Below are positions 6,059-13,780 of a stretch of 37,082 nt of DNA, one piece after another (position 1 is the stretch's first letter; each line of letters begins with the position of its first letter). The translations under genes were made by a program, and so were the position numbers. The DNA is from Nitrospirota bacterium (lineage in GTDB: Bacteria > Nitrospirota > Nitrospiria > Nitrospirales > Nitrospiraceae). The DNA is taken from assembly GCA_005887945.1 (NCBI GenBank), contig VBOL01000065.1, positions 1 through 37,082 of the forward strand. Reading direction: 5' to 3'. The notes under the pieces were generated by a model. The model searched no databases and was not told the origin of the DNA. It saw only the letters and a program-made list of their open reading frames with translations.

Positions 6059-7990
6059 TTATCCCCAGACTTCCGCGGTTTCCGAATCGAAAAATGCAAC
6101 GGCCAAGTTGGGAGATTTTTTACGGGCCTGAATCATTCGTTCTGCGCGATAAATGATCGCCTGGTTCGCTTTGGACTCTGGGTCACCGAATAGTCCGACA
6201 AATAAATGCTGCACCTTCCCCTTTTCGATGAGCTTTAGAAAGTGCTCATCGTTTGATGCAAGCGAATGGCCGAATATGAATAGAGCGCCCCCAATGCTCT
6301 GAAAGCTTCGATATGCCTTCGCCAGATAATCGCTATGGCGTATGCGCTCAATTTTCTCGGAGCTAGTACCTTCAGCAACGAACAAAGGAAAATAGTCTCT
6401 GCCAAGGGCATCCCGAATTTGTTCAATGAGTCGGACTCCGGTATTGACCCAAGTGTATTTCTGAATTTCAGTACCTGTGTCAAACACATGAAGTGCTCCG
6501 TGCAGATACCAAACATTTTGATCATGGCTCTGCCCAGGTTCCCACGTAACGTAATCAGTTTCGTAGTCATAATCTGGCTTTCGAAAGCCATCGTCGGATG
6601 AAGGGTTTTGGTCACCTTCTGTGTGCATTAACGCCCAATACAGAAGGAGATCGTAGTTGAGCGTGTATATAAGATCGAAATGCCCTAGGAATTTTCGGCA
6701 AGAAGCGTATTCATCCTCGGTGACATTGCCTGGGTGTTCAGGGTGACTTGACGCGATCGTCTTAACAAGGACCTCCCGGAGACCCTCGGCGTCTCTCAGC
6801 ATCGCGTCTCGGATAGGTGCGGGAGCAAGTGGGTATGCAGACAGGAGCTTTACCGCATCCCGTAGAGTCTTAATCACTTTTTCAAAGTCTGATGTGCCAA
6901 GGGCATCAAATGCATTGCGAGCAGAGGGCGATAGCATAGTGAAATCGGCGCGCTCGAAGAGCTTCCCATACACAAATATGTCGGGCCGACAGGCAATGCT
7001 AAATCCGTTGCCCAGCATCGCATGACGTTTTGAGTATGGCTCTGATTTCTTAATTGCTTGCCTGAAGGTGAGTAAAGTCATGATCGTGAGCGCTAGCGTT
7101 GCGGTTGACCTGCTCGCGCATGGGGGCGAAGCCCGGTGGAGCGGGCCGGGTCGAATCGCTGGTTGGCCATTTGGGATGAGCATCTTTCTGAAATCGGCAA
7201 TCTTGTGAGCCTTCACAACAAAACCAAGGTTGTTTGGAATCTTGGACAAGCTGATAGGGATATGAGCTAGCGGAATTTCGATTGTTTGGATTTCTCCCTC
7301 CGCGACATGCTGGGGGCCCGCAAACAAGACGCCAAGAAGAATAATACGGTCACTGCCGAGGTTAAGTCTTCCTTTTGCATCAAGGTATCCACCTTGGTCG
7401 AAAATGAGGACGGGACTTCCGCTGGACCCGGGGAAGCAAGCGCAGTCGATTACAAATATTGGGAGGCCGTTATAGTCGTACTTCGGGTTCGTCGCTGTAA
7501 TACCTCGCCTAACGATCGGCATGTTGTTCTTTTCATCCCAAATGCCGTTCGGGTAGCCGATCATCGTAATGTTTTCGAGACCGGAAAGATCGGCAAGCTT
7601 TTCGGCTGTAGGCAGCAAATCTTCCCCAATCGGTGGGGCAAAGAATTTGATCCCTTTTGCCTCAGCTTGATGATAAAGGGGTGCAATAGGAAAAACTGCT
7701 AAGTCAACACTTTCCTCTGTGTGCTTCCGCCATAGGCTTTCAAAGTTGTCGAGAACGACCCGTTCAGTTGATCCGAGAATTGGTTCGCCCTGCTCGTTGC
7801 TCTTGGTCAGTACGAAAGTACCGACCTTGGAGTCTTTGATTACGTGTTTATTGGTGACAGTAACGGGCACATTTGTTTTTTCATCCACCTTGAACGAAAA
7901 AAAGAACCCGGTCCCGGTAGACGCGCGATTGTTACTTAGCGCGCATTCGAGCTGGACAGTCGTGTGCATTAGAGTTTCGGCGAGAGTCAT
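6059..7990 (-). CDS. Trypsin-like serine protease joined to DUF4917 / SIR2-like domain
   Basis: A 643-residue two-part protein. Residues 1 to about 270 form a trypsin-like protease with a complete triad: His49 in TNKHVIKD, Asp96 in ESVDLAVF, and Ser190 in PGSSGSPV. Residues 304-643 match DUF4917, a SIR2-related fold: MLGNGFSIAC near its start, IYTLNYDLLLYWAL, VWYLHGALH and FIFGHSLASNDEHF. The linker (about 273-303) is Pro/Arg/Ala-rich and coincides with an imperfect DNA inverted repeat. Met304 could be an independent start (plus 7079-7081), though I see no SD before it. There is no signal peptide. Protease and SIR2-like modules both occur as effectors in bacterial antiviral proteins; a defence role here is inference. 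The gene is AT-richer than its flanks. Confidence 0.75.
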   Translation of the reverse strand: MTLAETLMHTTVQLECALSNNRASTGTGFFFSFKVDEKTNVPVTVTNKHVIKDSKVGTFVLTKSNEQGEPILGSTERVVLDNFESLWRKHTEESVDLAVFPIAPLYHQAEAKGIKFFAPPIGEDLLPTAEKLADLSGLENITMIGYPNGIWDEKNNMPIVRRGITATNPKYDYNGLPIFVIDCACFPGSSGSPVLIFDQGGYLDAKGRLNLGSDRIILLGVLFAGPQHVAEGEIQTIEIPLAHIPISLSKIPNNLGFVVKAHKIADFRKMLIPNGQPAIRPGPLHRASPPCASRSTATLALTIMTLLTFRQAIKKSEPYSKRHAMLGNGFSIACRPDIFVYGKLFERADFTMLSPSARNAFDALGTSDFEKVIKTLRDAVKLLSAYPLAPAPIRDAMLRDAEGLREVLVKTIASSHPEHPGNVTEDEYASCRKFLGHFDLIYTLNYDLLLYWALMHTEGDQNPSSDDGFRKPDYDYETDYVTWEPGQSHDQNVWYLHGALHVFDTGTEIQKYTWVNTGVRLIEQIRDALGRDYFPLFVAEGTSSEKIERIRHSDYLAKAYRSFQSIGGALFIFGHSLASNDEHFLKLIEKGKVQHLFVGLFGDPESKANQAIIYRAERMIQARKKSPNLAVAFFDSETAEVWG

Positions 7991-8023
7991 GTGCTATCAA
8001 ATGGCTAGCTAATCAGTGAGCGG

Positions 8024-8058
8024 GGGGCCATGTTATTAAGTAGCGGCCTATCCCAATA
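8024..8058 (-). repeat. Direct repeat copy 2 of a cassette-bracketing element
   Basis: Second copy of the 35-base element described at 5988-6022, in the same orientation and about 2,036 bases away. It lies about 35-70 bases upstream of the start of the protease/DUF4917 gene. Outside the core the two copies diverge quickly, so this is a short site rather than a duplicated region. Confidence 0.6.
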
Positions 8059-8169
8059 GCCTGCATGCCAGATTTTCGAGCATTGTCATGAACTTTTGAA
8101 CATGTGTCAATGCGACATTCCAGGATAAGACCGACGGCACGGCAGCGGACTTTCCCCAGTTCGCTCTCA

Positions 8170-8265
8170 GGGGGGCAGCCAGACTGTCCTTCACTGCGCG
8201 CATTGAGGCAGCACATTCTGATCGTGCGGCCTCAGCGAGTAAGAAGGATGGACTGGCTGCCCCCC
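8170..8265. repeat. Long intergenic hairpin, copy 1
   Basis: A 13-base perfect outer stem (GGGGGGCAGCCAG at 8170-8182 with CTGGCTGCCCCCC at 8253-8265), a second stem (TCCTTC 8187-8192 with GAAGGA 8243-8248) and an inner stem (TGAGGC 8204-8209 with GCCTCA 8229-8234). The core ACTGCGCGCAT and GCACATTCT recurs in the hairpin at 8370-8463. It resembles a dispersed REP/MITE-type family rather than a gene-specific terminator. Confidence 0.75.
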
Positions 8266-8301
8266 TATACTTCTGAGATCTCTCGCTACCTCTTTAGGGA
8301 T

Positions 8302-8330
8302 GGGGGCTGATTGCTCTTCCACTGCGCGCG
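8302..8330. repeat. Half copy of the intergenic hairpin
   Basis: GGGGGCTGATTGCTCTTCC followed by ACTGCGCGCG matches the left arm and core entry of the hairpin at 8170-8265. The matching right arm is absent, so this looks like a truncated copy lying between the two complete ones. Confidence 0.5.
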
Positions 8331-8369
8331 TTGCGCGTATTTCTTCGAACTCTCTTCATCCATCTTCAA

Positions 8370-8463
8370 GGGAGTGGCCAAGGTTGCCCTCAACTGCGCG
8401 CATCGAACGAGCACATTCTTATCGTGCGCGTTCTGCGAGCAAAGAGGGCATCTGGCCGCTCCC
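8370..8463. repeat. Long intergenic hairpin, copy 2
   Basis: Outer stem GGGAGTGGCCA (8370-8380) with TGGCCGCTCCC (8453-8463, one G-T pair), second stem TGCCCTC (8385-8391) with GAGGGCA (8444-8450), inner stem GAACG (8404-8408) with CGTTC (8429-8433). The core ACTGCGCGCAT, GCACATTCT, ATCGTGCG and GCGAG is shared with copy 1, while the stem sequences differ but still pair. The hairpin ends about 45 bases before the regulator gene. Confidence 0.75.
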
Positions 8464-8510
8464 TCCTCCCTCTTGAGCCGTCACGGGCCGATAGGCCATA
8501 CTGAGTGTCT

Positions 8511-11096
8511 ATGGATAGGCACTCCTCATCCCCCTGTGAGACGCTGGCGGAGCGGTACCAAGCTCTGCTGGAGGTCGCAGAGGCAATCTCCGCACACCGC
8601 GATCTCCACGAGCTCTTTCGAGACCTCGCTCAGCGCCTTCCCCGAGTGGTCCATGTGAACTTTGTGGCTCTGTCTTTACACGATCCTGTTCGAAACACGA
8701 TGCGACTGCACGCCATTCAGGCGAACGTGCCGGCTGATCTCGTGGGCGGGCATGAGGGGCCGGTCGAAGAGAGCCCCGCCGGATTGGTGTGGCAGACGCA
8801 GGAACCCATCATAGTGCCGAATCTTGCCGAAGAACGTCGCTGGCCGAAAGTCACTCAACACATGAGTGAGGACGGCGTGAACTCGTTTTGCTTCGTTCCT
8901 CTGACCACCGCCGTGCGGCGGTTGGGTGCAATGGGATTTTTGAGCTTGCAGAAAGAGGCCTATGGTGAAACGGACCTGGAATTTCTCCAGCAAGTCGCTA
9001 AACAAATCGCTGTGGCGGTGGACAATGTCCTCCATCATCAAGACTTGATCCATGGACAGGACCGTTTACGTCTCCTGCTGGAGGTATCCGAATCCATTGC
9101 ATCACACCGCGACCTTGAAGAGCTGTTTCGTGATCTCGCTCAACGGCTCCCTCAGATCGTCCCGTTCGATTACATCAACGCAGTCTTGCATGAGCCCGCG
9201 CGCGATGTCATGCGCCTGTGGCTCTTGGTGACCACGACACCCAGCGCGATCAGTCCCGGTCTGGAGCTATCCGTCGATGAGTCTCCCGGGGGATTGGTGT
9301 GGGAAACCCAACAGCCTTTAACCGTGAACGATATCACGCAAGAGCAACGTTTTCCGAAGCTAATGGCCATGCTGCGCGAGAACGGCGTCCAATCCTTCGG
9401 TGTGGTTCCTCTCACAACGGCGCAGCGTCGTCTAGGGGCGATGGGATTTGGGAGCTATCAGCGGAGAACCTATCAGGAGGCAGAGATCAACTTCATGCAG
9501 CAGGTGGCGAATCAGGTCGCTGTTGCCGTGGACAATGTATTGCACGCGGCGAGCGCCCAATCTGCCCAGCAGCAGCTGAAGTACGAACGAGATCGGCTAC
9601 GCCTGGTGCTGGAGATCAACAACGCCGTCGTGTCGCACCTCGAATTGAGAGAACTCCTGAAAGCGATCTCCGGCTGCCTTGGACGTGTGATCCCTCACGA
9701 TCTCGCGTGGTTTTGTCTCTATGATCCCGCTACTCACCAGTTGCAGACTCACGCGCTGGACTTCCCTAGCCATCAAGACTTTGCCGAAGCGGGAGATCCC
9801 ATTCCGTTGGAAGGAACCCCGGAAGGGTTGGCGTTCACTACTCAGCAGCCAGTTCTGATCAGAAATCTCAGCCTCACCGAGTTTCCCGCGGAGATCATCA
9901 AGCGAGGGGCCGCCGCAGGTCTGAAATCCGGTTGCGCCGTTCCTCTGATCTCGCACGGGCGAGCACTGGGCACCCTGAGCGTCGTCAGTACACATGCGGA
10001 GGCTTTCAGCGACGACGATGCAAAATTGTTCAGCTGGATCGGCGCACAGGTTGCGCTCGCCGCTGCGAATTCAATGGCCTATCAGGAAATCTCATCGCTG
10101 AGGGACAAGCTGGCGAAGGAAAAGCTGTACCTGGAGGAGGAAATCCAGACGGAGTATAACTTCGAGGAAATCGTCGGTGACAGCCGGGCGCTCAAACTGC
10201 TCCTCAAAGAGATCCAGACTGTGGCTGCGACTGATTCGACTGTCCTGATTTTGGGCGAAACAGGTAGTGGGAAGGAACTCGTTGCGCGGGCGCTTCACAA
10301 TAGCAGCGGTCGGCGAGAGCGAACATTCGTCAAGCTCAATTGCGCCGCGATTCCGACGGGGTTATTGGAAAGCGAGCTCTTTGGACATGAAAAAGGCGCG
10401 TTCACCGGCGCGATTGCCACCAAGATCGGCCGGTTTGAGTTGGCCGACCGCGGGACGATCTTCCTCGATGAGGTGGGGGAAATTCCGTTGGAATTACAAG
10501 TAAAGTTGCTCCGAGTGCTCCAAGAGCAGGAGTTCGAACGCCTGGGCAGCACCAGGACGATTCATGTCAATGTCCGCGTCATCGCCGCGACCAACCGTGA
10601 TCTTGGTCGGATGGTGGAGGAACAGGAGTTTCGCAGCGATCTGTATTATAGGCTCAGGGTTTTCCCGATTACCGTCCCTCCCTTGCGCGATCGCCCAGAA
10701 GATATTCCCTTGTTAGTTCGACACTTTGCTCAGAAATTCGCCCAACGGATGAAGAAGCGCATCGAAACGATCCCGTCGGAGGCCATGAAAGCGCTCCAAG
10801 CCTATCCCTGGCCCGGCAACGTGCGGGAGCTGGAGAATTTCATAGAGCGAGCGGTGATTCTTACCCAAGGACCAGATCTATTTGTGTCGCTCGCCGAATT
10901 AAAGCGGACGCCGAGTCACACAACGAACTCCAAGCCCACGACTCTCGAACAAGCCGAACGCGAACATATTCTCAAGGCACTTCGCGAGTCGGAATGGATC
11001 ATTGGTGGTCCTGCAGGTGCCGCTGCCAGGCTCGGGATGAAGCGAACAACCCTGCAATCCAAGATGCAGAAGCTCAACATTTCACGACCACGATAG
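8511..11096 (+). CDS. Sigma54-dependent transcriptional activator with three GAF domains
   Basis: An 861-residue enhancer-binding protein of the FhlA/NorR type. Three GAF modules occupy roughly residues 10-170, 180-335 and 355-510; the first two are clearly tandem duplicates (AEAISAHRDLHELFRDLAQRLP versus SESIASHRDLEELFRDLAQRLP). A coiled linker (SLRDKLAKEKLYLEEEIQ) leads to the AAA+ domain with Walker A GETGSGKE (about 582), the sigma54 loop GAFTGA (about 629) and Walker B TIFLDEVGE. A Fis-type HTH ends the protein (AAARLGMKRTTLQSKMQKL). GTG 8505 is an alternative start; neither has a strong SD. There is no receiver domain, so control is probably by ligand binding to the GAFs. No obvious target operon is adjacent. 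Confidence 0.9.
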   Translation: MDRHSSSPCETLAERYQALLEVAEAISAHRDLHELFRDLAQRLPRVVHVNFVALSLHDPVRNTMRLHAIQANVPADLVGGHEGPVEESPAGLVWQTQEPIIVPNLAEERRWPKVTQHMSEDGVNSFCFVPLTTAVRRLGAMGFLSLQKEAYGETDLEFLQQVAKQIAVAVDNVLHHQDLIHGQDRLRLLLEVSESIASHRDLEELFRDLAQRLPQIVPFDYINAVLHEPARDVMRLWLLVTTTPSAISPGLELSVDESPGGLVWETQQPLTVNDITQEQRFPKLMAMLRENGVQSFGVVPLTTAQRRLGAMGFGSYQRRTYQEAEINFMQQVANQVAVAVDNVLHAASAQSAQQQLKYERDRLRLVLEINNAVVSHLELRELLKAISGCLGRVIPHDLAWFCLYDPATHQLQTHALDFPSHQDFAEAGDPIPLEGTPEGLAFTTQQPVLIRNLSLTEFPAEIIKRGAAAGLKSGCAVPLISHGRALGTLSVVSTHAEAFSDDDAKLFSWIGAQVALAAANSMAYQEISSLRDKLAKEKLYLEEEIQTEYNFEEIVGDSRALKLLLKEIQTVAATDSTVLILGETGSGKELVARALHNSSGRRERTFVKLNCAAIPTGLLESELFGHEKGAFTGAIATKIGRFELADRGTIFLDEVGEIPLELQVKLLRVLQEQEFERLGSTRTIHVNVRVIAATNRDLGRMVEEQEFRSDLYYRLRVFPITVPPLRDRPEDIPLLVRHFAQKFAQRMKKRIETIPSEAMKALQAYPWPGNVRELENFIERAVILTQGPDLFVSLAELKRTPSHTTNSKPTTLEQAEREHILKALRESEWIIGGPAGAAARLGMKRTTLQSKMQKLNISRPR

Positions 11097-11318
11097 CCCC
11101 GCCGATCATTCGGCATCTGCCGGGATTTCGGCAGCCTCATCCCGTCACAGCCATCTCGTTCGTCTCCACGTATCAGCCTCGTTGAGCCAGATCCTCACGG
11201 TTTTTCCACGGGTTTGCATTTTGTCGAAACAGTCAGCTTCTGTGGAACGATCATTGCCATGGCTCAAGAGCGTACCAAGACACGTACATCTCACTTCACT
11301 CAGCTCACGAGGGCAGGC

Positions 11319-12275
11319 ATGAACGAAACCCTTCATTTTTTGACGCAGCACGGAACTATCGTGCTCTTCGTCGCTGTGTTTGCAGAACAGATCGGACTCC
11401 CAGTCCCTGCGCTCCTGTTTCTCGTCGCCGCCGGGGCATTGGTGGGTACCGGTCAAATGGCGTTAGGTGTCGCGGTCGGGGCAGCGATACTTGCAGCCTT
11501 ATTGGGTGATCAGTTGTGGTACGAACTCGGCCGTCGCCGCGGTCGTCAAGTGTTGAACTGGCTCTGTCGGATCTCGCTCGAGCCGACTTCCTGCCTCCGT
11601 CGAACTGAAGACTTCTTCACCCGTTATGGCGCGCGTTCGCTGGTCGTCGCTAAGTTCGCCCCGGGTCTGAGCACGATTGCCCCACCCCTTGCCGGGATCG
11701 TGGGACTTCGAGTGCCGCAGTACCTCTTGTACAACGGCTTGGGGACAGTTCTCTGGGTGAGCTTCGGCATTGGGCTTGGCTATGCGTTCAGTGACCAGCT
11801 TGAGCAGGCGACATCCGTGGTCGCCTATCTTGGGCCGACGATGGCGCTGATTCTGCTCGGAGGTGTGGCCTGTTATATCGTCTATAAGGCGCTGCACCGC
11901 TATCGCGTGAGGCGTCTTGTACCGAAGCTATCAATTCAGCAAGTCACGGAGAAAATTGCGGCAGGGGAAGACACAGTCTTCATTGATCTGCGTCCCCACG
12001 GCGCTCGTCGAGAAGTTCCGGGCATTCCAGGCTCACTCTCGCTGTCAGTGGAAGAAGTGACCGCTGGGCATCGTGATATTCCCCGAGATTGTGATGTGAT
12101 CCTCTATTGCGCATGCCCACAGGATGCAGCAAGCATGCAGGCAGCATGGACGCTTCGCGAAAAAGGTCTGGCACGCGTATGGCCACTGGCCGGAGGAATC
12201 GAGGCCTGGCACGCGTTCAACTGTGAAGCGGGAGTTGATGTAAGCGTTTCTGAGGGTCGCACGGTCCCAGCCTGA
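11319..12275 (+). CDS. DedA-family membrane protein fused to a rhodanese domain
   Basis: A 318-residue fusion. Residues 1-200 are a DedA/SNARE-associated (VTT) membrane protein with several hydrophobic helices and the family segments FAEQIGLPVPA, GDQLWYELGRRRG and FTRYGARSLVVAKFAPGLSTIAPPLAG. DedA proteins act in membrane lipid recycling and envelope homeostasis. Residues about 215-305 are a rhodanese domain (VFIDLRPHGARREVPGIPGSL) whose active-site loop is YCACPQDAAS with Cys at the catalytic position; it should face the cytoplasm. ATG 11319 has a GAGGG site 6 bases upstream; ATG 11259 is an alternative. A sulfur-linked role is suggested only by the domain pairing. Confidence 0.85.
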   Translation: MNETLHFLTQHGTIVLFVAVFAEQIGLPVPALLFLVAAGALVGTGQMALGVAVGAAILAALLGDQLWYELGRRRGRQVLNWLCRISLEPTSCLRRTEDFFTRYGARSLVVAKFAPGLSTIAPPLAGIVGLRVPQYLLYNGLGTVLWVSFGIGLGYAFSDQLEQATSVVAYLGPTMALILLGGVACYIVYKALHRYRVRRLVPKLSIQQVTEKIAAGEDTVFIDLRPHGARREVPGIPGSLSLSVEEVTAGHRDIPRDCDVILYCACPQDAASMQAAWTLREKGLARVWPLAGGIEAWHAFNCEAGVDVSVSEGRTVPA

Positions 12276-12308
12276 TTGTCAGACAGAGATAACACCAAGG
12301 AGATTACG

Positions 12309-13295
12309 ATGGAATCGAAGATCCCGAGTTCGGAACAAGCCTATTGGGGGTTGCGCGCCATGAAAACCGTCGCTCTGGCGGATGGAACGCTCGACGATGC
12401 GGAACTGCATCTGCTGGCGTCGGTTCAACAGATCTTCGGCACCACACATGCGCCGGAACAACTTTCGCCTATCACGCCGGCGGATCTGGCCCGGGGATTT
12501 CCGGATCCGCAGCTCCGCCAGCAACTGGTGCAGGGATTAATCGTGATGTCCCTCATTGACGGGAGAGCCAACGCCCAGGAGACAGAGCTGGTCGAGCAAT
12601 TCGCGCAGGCGCTGGAGCTCAGTGCTCCCGAGGTGAAGGACCTGCGGCATGTCCTGAAGGGAGAGATGTTGCAGTTGCGCCTTGATCTGGCGCGCCGATT
12701 CTGGCTGAGAGACAAAGTCAAAGATATCTGGAACACGGAGGGCCTCCGAGGCATTTACAAGTTTATGCGCGGGATGATCGGAAAGTATGAGGATACGGCG
12801 CTCGCGGCCCGCTACCAAGCCTTGGAGCATTATCCCGCCGGTTCGCTGGGGCGTGCCTATTGGGAGTACTGCCGAGCGAACGGCTTCGCGCTGCCGGGAG
12901 AGAAGGACGGTGCAGCGGAACCGATTCTATTTCACGATTGCGCGCATGTGTTATCCGGCTACGGAACGGAGCCGGAAGGAGAAGTCCAAGTCGCCTGTTT
13001 CAGCGCAGGCTTCCAGCGGCGCGACCCGTGGCTCTTTGTCTTCTTCGTCTTGCTGCAATTCCACGTGGGCATCCGTATGACGCCGATCACCAAGGCCAGA
13101 ACGGGATTTTTCGACCCGGCGAAGGCGTTGGTCGCGATTCGGCGGGGGGCCGCCATGAACGTGGATCTGAACAACGGCTGGGACTACTGGCCGGTCATGG
13201 GGGAGCAGGTCGAAGAACTCCGCAGGCGCTACAACATCCTCCCGTCGGAAACATTCGAACCGGCAATTCGGCAAGCAGTCGGGAATGTCGCATGA
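12309..13295 (+). CDS. TerB-like plus COQ4-like domain protein
   Basis: A 328-residue protein. The N-terminal about 110 residues resemble a TerB helical domain (MKTVALADGTLDDAEL and VMSLIDGRANAQETELVEQFAQAL, two helix pairs with acidic loops). The C-terminal half carries HDCAHVL with a Glu 12 residues after the second His (His209, Asp210, His213, Glu225). This is the HDxxH-x11-E metal motif of COQ4, the ubiquinone-biosynthesis protein with recently described C1-decarboxylase activity. A link to quinones is therefore possible but not shown. AAGGAG at 12298-12303 sets ATG 12309; an upstream in-frame ATG at 12276 lacks an SD. Confidence 0.7.
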   Translation: MESKIPSSEQAYWGLRAMKTVALADGTLDDAELHLLASVQQIFGTTHAPEQLSPITPADLARGFPDPQLRQQLVQGLIVMSLIDGRANAQETELVEQFAQALELSAPEVKDLRHVLKGEMLQLRLDLARRFWLRDKVKDIWNTEGLRGIYKFMRGMIGKYEDTALAARYQALEHYPAGSLGRAYWEYCRANGFALPGEKDGAAEPILFHDCAHVLSGYGTEPEGEVQVACFSAGFQRRDPWLFVFFVLLQFHVGIRMTPITKARTGFFDPAKALVAIRRGAAMNVDLNNGWDYWPVMGEQVEELRRRYNILPSETFEPAIRQAVGNVA

Positions 13296-13393
13296 CAAAA
13301 GAATTGCATTTCAAGGCTGAGAAGGCTTCGTTGCTGTTAAGCCTCGTGATGAATGGCGTGAAGTACACAGGTGGTTCGCTGAGGGAGGTATCG

Positions 13394-13606
13394 ATGGGTA
13401 CAGCGCTTGCGGTGACACAACAACAATCGATTGAGGCGGCGGCTCGAAGCAGGGCAAGAATCCACAGCACGGATCGTTGTCCGCGATGCGGCGGACTCAT
13501 GGTCGCCGAGTGGTGCCAGGATCTGTCGGACTACTCCGCCCAACAACGCTGCGTGCAATGCGGAGAGCTGATCGATCCGGTAATCTTGGAAAATCGCCGA
13601 CTGTAA
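13394..13606 (+). CDS. Small zinc-ribbon protein
   Basis: A 70-residue protein with two CxxC knuckles, RCPRCGG and RCVQCGE, 26 residues apart, which should bind one zinc ion. It ends in DPVILENRRL, and I recognise this small-protein style but not a function. I chose ATG 13394 because GAGGGAGG (13381-13388) lies just upstream. An earlier in-frame ATG at 13292 overlaps the stop of the COQ4-like gene (ATGA) and would give 104 residues; translational coupling from there cannot be excluded. A compact hairpin follows the stop. Confidence 0.65.
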   Translation: MGTALAVTQQQSIEAAARSRARIHSTDRCPRCGGLMVAEWCQDLSDYSAQQRCVQCGELIDPVILENRRL

Positions 13607-13609
13607 TTT

Positions 13610-13632
13610 GGCTAGACCTTCGGTCTAGGCCA
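13610..13632 (+). terminator. Hairpin after the zinc-ribbon gene
   Basis: GGCTAGACC and GGTCTAGGCC pair across the tetraloop-like TTC, giving a stable 9-base stem directly after the stop codon at 13606. There is no strong T run, so it may be a weak intrinsic terminator or an mRNA 3' stabiliser. Confidence 0.5.
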
Positions 13633-13780
13633 GAAGTGAGAGCACACACTGCATGAGAACGCTTCAGGGATCGTGAGCCGCAGCCGTTGAGCTGTTGTAT
13701 GAGTTTACAGAAGTAAGAAATGCGGGTAAGGCGCGGGCGTGTAATTCTAACTTTTATATATTCAGCAAAGGAGAAAACCT

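Noticed and set aside
8013-8216. 67-codon minus-strand open frame upstream of the protease gene
   Set aside because: Runs through the hairpin arm and the direct repeat; composition is that of the repeats.
8170-8463. Repeated hairpins considered as a CRISPR array
   Set aside because: Only two full copies, palindromic over about 95 bases, no regular spacers and no cas genes.
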